Below are positions 60,686 to 64,000 of a stretch of DNA of 64,000 nucleotides, in pieces. The position numbers and the translations under genes are program-made. A model generated the notes under the pieces. It saw only the letters and a list, made by a program, of their open reading frames with translations, searched no databases and was not told the origin of the DNA. The number at the start of each line of letters is the position of its first letter. The first letter of the stretch is position 1. The stretch spans positions 248,001-312,000 of the forward strand of contig JABSPK010000004.1 in NCBI GenBank assembly GCA_013214065.1. The letters are read 5' to 3'. The DNA comes from Flavobacteriaceae bacterium. GTDB taxonomy: Bacteria; Bacteroidota; Bacteroidia; Flavobacteriales; Flavobacteriaceae.

Positions 60686-61698
60686 AATCGAAGTTAACAC
60701 CTTGTCTTATCGCCGTTTTGACCCTTTTGGCCATGAGCTGCGCCGATTCCCCCATATCAGAGAAAAGCCGCTATACCGGTAATGCTTTGGGAACGACCTA
60801 TGCCATTACGTTAATCACCGAAAAAGATCATGCACTCCAAGAGCCCATTGATTCAGTGTTCCACGTGGTGAATAGCTCGATGTCGACCTATTGGCCCGAT
60901 TCCGATATCTCGAGGATCAACAAAGGCGATTCTACCGTTGTGGTCGACGCCATGTTCCGTGAGGTTTTCGAGTTGTCAGCAGGGATATTCGAAGCCACTA
61001 ACGGGTATTTCGACCCAACGGTCGGTACTTTGGTGAACGCATGGGGTTTTGGGCCCGGCGCACAACAACAAATGGACAGTACCAAAGTGGACAGTCTTTT
61101 GACCTATGTAGGTTTTGAAAAGGTACGTTTGCTGGCAGATGGTCGGATACAAAAAGCGCATCCGGCTATTTATTTCGACTTCAATGCCGTTGCCAAGGGG
61201 TATACCCTGGATCGGTTGGGTGTCTTGCTCGATGAGCATGCGATTTCCGATTATCTCATCGAACTCGGGGGTGAGATCCTCTGTAAGGGGATGAATACCA
61301 TCAGCCAAAAATCGTGGACTGTTGGAATCGATGATCCCCAAGCCGAGGGGGTACGGCAATTAAAAAACGTAGTCGCGCTACAGGATGCCGCCATGGCATC
61401 GTCGGGCAACTATCGAAAGTTCAGGGTAGACCCTGAGACCGGTAAGAAATACGTACATACCGTAGATCCGAAAACCGGCTTTACTAAAAATGCAAAAGTA
61501 CTCGCCACCAGCGTGATCGCTGCTGATTGCGCGACCGCCGATGCCTATGCTACGGCTTTTATGGCCATGGAGTTGGAGGCTACGAAACGGCTACTAAGTG
61601 AGACCACCGACCTGGAAGCGTACATCATCTATTTGGACGATGCCGGACTGACTTCGGAGTTTATGACTCCCGGCTTCGAATCGCGGGTTAGGCGCTAA
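60682..61698 (+). CDS. apbE: FAD:protein FMN transferase, lipoprotein
   Basis: 338 residues with a lipoprotein signal (LLAMSC). ApbE motifs: GNALGTTYAITL, FDPTVGTLVNAWGFGPG, YFDFNAVAKGYTLDRLG, ELGGEILCKG and the Mg/FAD-binding ADCATADAYATAFMAM. It attaches FMN to Thr residues of NqrB and NqrC outside the inner membrane. The position after the nqr genes fits this role. Confidence 0.95.
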   Translation: MKSKLTPCLIAVLTLLAMSCADSPISEKSRYTGNALGTTYAITLITEKDHALQEPIDSVFHVVNSSMSTYWPDSDISRINKGDSTVVVDAMFREVFELSAGIFEATNGYFDPTVGTLVNAWGFGPGAQQQMDSTKVDSLLTYVGFEKVRLLADGRIQKAHPAIYFDFNAVAKGYTLDRLGVLLDEHAISDYLIELGGEILCKGMNTISQKSWTVGIDDPQAEGVRQLKNVVALQDAAMASSGNYRKFRVDPETGKKYVHTVDPKTGFTKNAKVLATSVIAADCATADAYATAFMAMELEATKRLLSETTDLEAYIIYLDDAGLTSEFMTPGFESRVRR

Positions 61699-61699
61699 A

Positions 61700-62464
61700 T
61701 TATTTCTTGACCCAGGGTATGACCTCCGTAGGGGCGAGTCGGTAGGTTTCGATTTTTTCCGTCCCCAGTTGTTGGGCGTAGGGTACTTCCTTTACGGTAA
61801 ATCCGGCCCGCCGGAGCTTGTCGAAGTAATCGCGTCCGTAAATGCGAACATGGTCGTATTGGCCAAAAATCTTGGCCCGTTCTTTTTTATCGGTGATGGA
61901 GTCGTCTTCAAAGGTTTCGGCCCTATTTAGATCCTGGGGAATTTGAAATATACCCCAACCCCCTTTTTTCATCACCCGGAACAATTCCGACATGGCTTTT
62001 TCGTCATCAGGGATATGCTCTAAGACATGATTGCAAAGAATAACGTCAAAACTATCCTCTTCGAAAGGAAGATCGCAGATATCGGCTTTGACATCGGCCA
62101 AAGGGGAATTCAGATCAGTAGTAGTATAATCGAGGTTCGCCAGTTTTTTAAAACGCTTGTAAAAGGCCTGTTCGGGGGCGAAATGCAGTAAGGACAAGGG
62201 CGCCTCGAAAAAATCCGTCTCGTTTTGCAAAAACAACCATAACAAACGGTGCCGCTCCAACGAAAGGGTAGAGGGTGACAATACATTTTCCCTAGGTTGC
62301 TCATACCCATAGGGCAAGAAACTGCGAAATCCTTTACCGTCAATGGGATCGGTGAATGTTGAGCCGCGATAGTACCATGCCAATACCGGTCGGATCCAAT
62401 AACTGATCGTAATCAAAAAGGGTCTTGGAACTAAATTGAGGAAAAATTGAAAGACCTTTTTCAT
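61700..62464 (-). CDS. class I SAM-dependent methyltransferase
   Basis: 254 residues. Core motifs: LLHFAPEQAFYKRFKKLANLDYTTTDL, ADICDLPFEEDSFDVILCNHVLEHIPDDEKAM and MKKGGWGIFQIPQD. These match the methyltransferase_11 group often found near cell-surface sugar or lipid genes. The substrate is unknown. It starts 8 bases after map, in the same direction. Confidence 0.85.
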   Translation of the reverse strand: MKKVFQFFLNLVPRPFLITISYWIRPVLAWYYRGSTFTDPIDGKGFRSFLPYGYEQPRENVLSPSTLSLERHRLLWLFLQNETDFFEAPLSLLHFAPEQAFYKRFKKLANLDYTTTDLNSPLADVKADICDLPFEEDSFDVILCNHVLEHIPDDEKAMSELFRVMKKGGWGIFQIPQDLNRAETFEDDSITDKKERAKIFGQYDHVRIYGRDYFDKLRRAGFTVKEVPYAQQLGTEKIETYRLAPTEVIPWVKK

Positions 62465-62472
62465 GTTCGGTT

Positions 62473-63291
62473 TCAGTTCTGGGTCAACGACTTTCGAAAT
62501 TCGTTTTCCTCTTCACTTGTAATCCCCAAGGCGTCGTAGATGTATTGGAAGGTCGATAACAACTCGGGCCGCCCATCGATCAAGGCCACATCGTGCTCGA
62601 AATGGGCGCTAGGCTGGTTGTCGGCGGTCAAAATGGTCCAACCGTCTTTCAATTGTTTGATGCGTCGGGTGCCCCTATTGATCATCGGTTCGATGGCAAC
62701 GACCATTCCGTCCTGGAATTTTTTACCGCGTCCCCGTTTCCCGTAATTCGGCATTTGGGGGTCTTCATGCAGTTCGGTACCCAGGCCGTGCCCGACCAAT
62801 TCCCGTACGACACCATACCCGTGGGACTCGCAATGCCGTTGGATGGCGAAACCGACATCACCGACACGGTTGCCGACTTTGAATTCACGAATGCCGAGGT
62901 ATAAGGATTCTTTGGCCACCCGCAACAACTTGCGGGTCGCTTCATCGACTTCACCGACTTCGAAAGTATAGGCATGGTCGCCGTAAAACCCATTTTTCAA
63001 TGCACCGCAGTCGACAGAAATGATATCCCCTTCTTGTAAAACCTCATTGCCTGGAATTCCATGGACCACCTGGGCGTTCGGACTCCAGTTCAAGGTGTTG
63101 GGAAAATCATACATTCCCAAAAAGCCCGGCTCGGCCTGATGGTCGCGGATGAAATCCTCTGCCATTTTATCCAATTTGAGCGGATGTGCTCCCGGTTTGA
63201 TTTCCGCGGCCAGCATTCCCAGGGTCTTTGAGACCACCAAGGCGCTTTCACGCATCAGTTCGATTTCCTCAAGGGTCTTGATTCGTAGCAT
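62473..63291 (-). CDS. map: methionine aminopeptidase, type I
   Basis: 272 residues without an N-terminal zinc finger. Metal ligands lie in GDIISVDCGALKNGFYGDHAYTF (two Asp), VGHGLGTELHEDP (His), VVAIEPMI (Glu) and FEHDVALID (Glu). It removes the initiator Met from new proteins. A TATCTTTG box ends 5 bases before the ATG. Confidence 0.96.
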   Translation of the reverse strand: MLRIKTLEEIELMRESALVVSKTLGMLAAEIKPGAHPLKLDKMAEDFIRDHQAEPGFLGMYDFPNTLNWSPNAQVVHGIPGNEVLQEGDIISVDCGALKNGFYGDHAYTFEVGEVDEATRKLLRVAKESLYLGIREFKVGNRVGDVGFAIQRHCESHGYGVVRELVGHGLGTELHEDPQMPNYGKRGRGKKFQDGMVVAIEPMINRGTRRIKQLKDGWTILTADNQPSAHFEHDVALIDGRPELLSTFQYIYDALGITSEEENEFRKSLTQN

Positions 63292-63296
63292 GGCAG

Positions 63297-63304
63297 CAAA
63301 GATA
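63297..63304 (-). promoter_or_regulatory. -7 promoter box of map
   Basis: TATCTTTG on the minus strand is a perfect TAnnTTTG with only five bases between it and the ATG, so transcripts may be leaderless. Confidence 0.55.
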
Positions 63305-63329
63305 GTTCGAATAAGCTAAAGAAAGTACC

Positions 63330-64000
63330 CTACCTGAGCAACGAATGTTGCGTCATGGCCTGCGGCTGTGCAATGCCCATAAGATCTAAAATGGTCGGGG
63401 CGATATCACCCAAGACCCCATTGTTGATGGCGCGCAACTCAGGGTCGACCAAAATCAAGGGCACAGGGTTGGTGGTATGGGCCGTATTCGGGCTGCCATC
63501 AGGGTTCACCATGGTGTCACAGTTGCCATGATCGGCAATGACCAGGGTAGTGTACCCATTTTCCAAGCCGGTGCTGATCACATCCTTTGCGCAGGAATCG
63601 ACGGTTTCACAGGCCTTGATTGCGGCTTGCATATCGCCGGTATGCCCCACCATATCGGGGTTGGCAAAATTCAAACAAACGAAATCGGCCGTTTGGTTTT
63701 GGAGTTCGGGTAGAATGGTGTCGCGTATGTCAAAGGCGCTCATTTCTGGCTTTAGGTCGTAGGTCGCCACTTTTGGCGACGGACAAAGCAAGCGCGATTC
63801 CCCCGAAAAAGGTGCTTCACGACCACCGTTAAAGAAAAAGGTAACGTGCGGGTATTTTTCGGTTTCCGCGATTCGGATTTGTTTCTTACCGGCATTTGCG
63901 ATCACCTCCCCTAAGGTCTCTTTGATGTTCTCCTTATCATAAACAACCTCGATACCCTTAAAAGAATCGTCGTAATTGGTCATGGTGACGTAATGCAGGT
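63330..64000 (-). CDS. gpmI: 2,3-bisphosphoglycerate-independent phosphoglycerate mutase (3' part)
   Basis: The C-terminal 220 or so residues of GpmI. The frame is still open at the window edge (upstream codons read LHYVT before MTNYDDSF), so the ATG at 63983 is internal. Motifs: YPHVTFFFNGGREAPFSGESRLL, NFANPDMVGHTGDMQAAIKACE, ADHGNCDTMVNPDGSPNTAHTTNPVP. It interconverts 3- and 2-phosphoglycerate with Mn2+. map lies downstream in the same direction. Confidence 0.96.
   Translation of the reverse strand, partial: LHYVTMTNYDDSFKGIEVVYDKENIKETLGEVIANAGKKQIRIAETEKYPHVTFFFNGGREAPFSGESRLLCPSPKVATYDLKPEMSAFDIRDTILPELQNQTADFVCLNFANPDMVGHTGDMQAAIKACETVDSCAKDVISTGLENGYTTLVIADHGNCDTMVNPDGSPNTAHTTNPVPLILVDPELRAINNGVLGDIAPTILDLMGIAQPQAMTQHSLLR

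Overview
The window reads as chromosomal DNA of a marine Flavobacteriaceae-type Bacteroidota. This rests on a short primary sigma factor without region 1.1, TAnnTTTG promoter boxes in front of many genes, type IX secretion components (PorT, the DUF5103 plug protein), a lipoprotein TamA (TamL), a six-gene Na+-NQR operon with its ApbE flavin transferase, and families largely confined to this phylum (DUF5777, DUF3667). I see no tRNA, rRNA, CRISPR array, insertion sequence or prophage.

Layout. 1-1553 is the 3' part of an S9 glutamyl-endopeptidase-like gene. 1590-8044 (minus strand) is an accessory cell-envelope region. It carries two diverged copies of a DUF5777 barrel / YceI / periplasmic OB-fold cassette, each led by a lipoprotein gene. 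One leader is a triple lamin-tail-domain protein and the other a c-type cytochrome. The two leader genes share a gapless 80-nt promoter with 20-bp-spaced direct repeats. A membrane-tethered Cache-LytTR regulator (8247-9359) sits beside the second promoter and is its likely activator. 9363-11664 (minus) is an operon of EF-hand, YHYH, YwqK-like and SCO proteins. It faces an ECF sigma factor, a probable anti-sigma factor and a Spy/CpxP-like sensor (11793-13222, plus).

13388-21034 (plus) is the most unusual part. It is a tight operon with three separate Rieske fusions: to an FMN glutamate-synthase domain, to a thiamine-diphosphate enzyme, and to a ferric-reductase-like membrane domain. It also holds a Na+/H+ antiporter, small membrane proteins, a conserved-cysteine membrane protein and a YHS protein. 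I read it as an uncharacterised redox pathway. The thiamine-diphosphate gene is split by one in-frame TAA. 21048-24526 continues with LysE-like, DinB-like, NRDE, ATP-grasp and barrel genes.

24543-53989 is mostly housekeeping: YpdA, Rpe, RpoD, PNPase, S15, AccD, aldolase, TamL, TrmH-type methyltransferase, PorT, UbiE/MenG, TrkA/TrkH, a probable hydroxyproline pair, aminotransferase, desaturase, RsmG, PruA, ApaG, DUF3667 and the T9SS plug protein. 54141-61698 is the nqrABCDEF operon, followed by an internal terminator, a small Nqr-associated gene and apbE. 61700-64000 holds a methyltransferase, map and the 3' part of gpmI.
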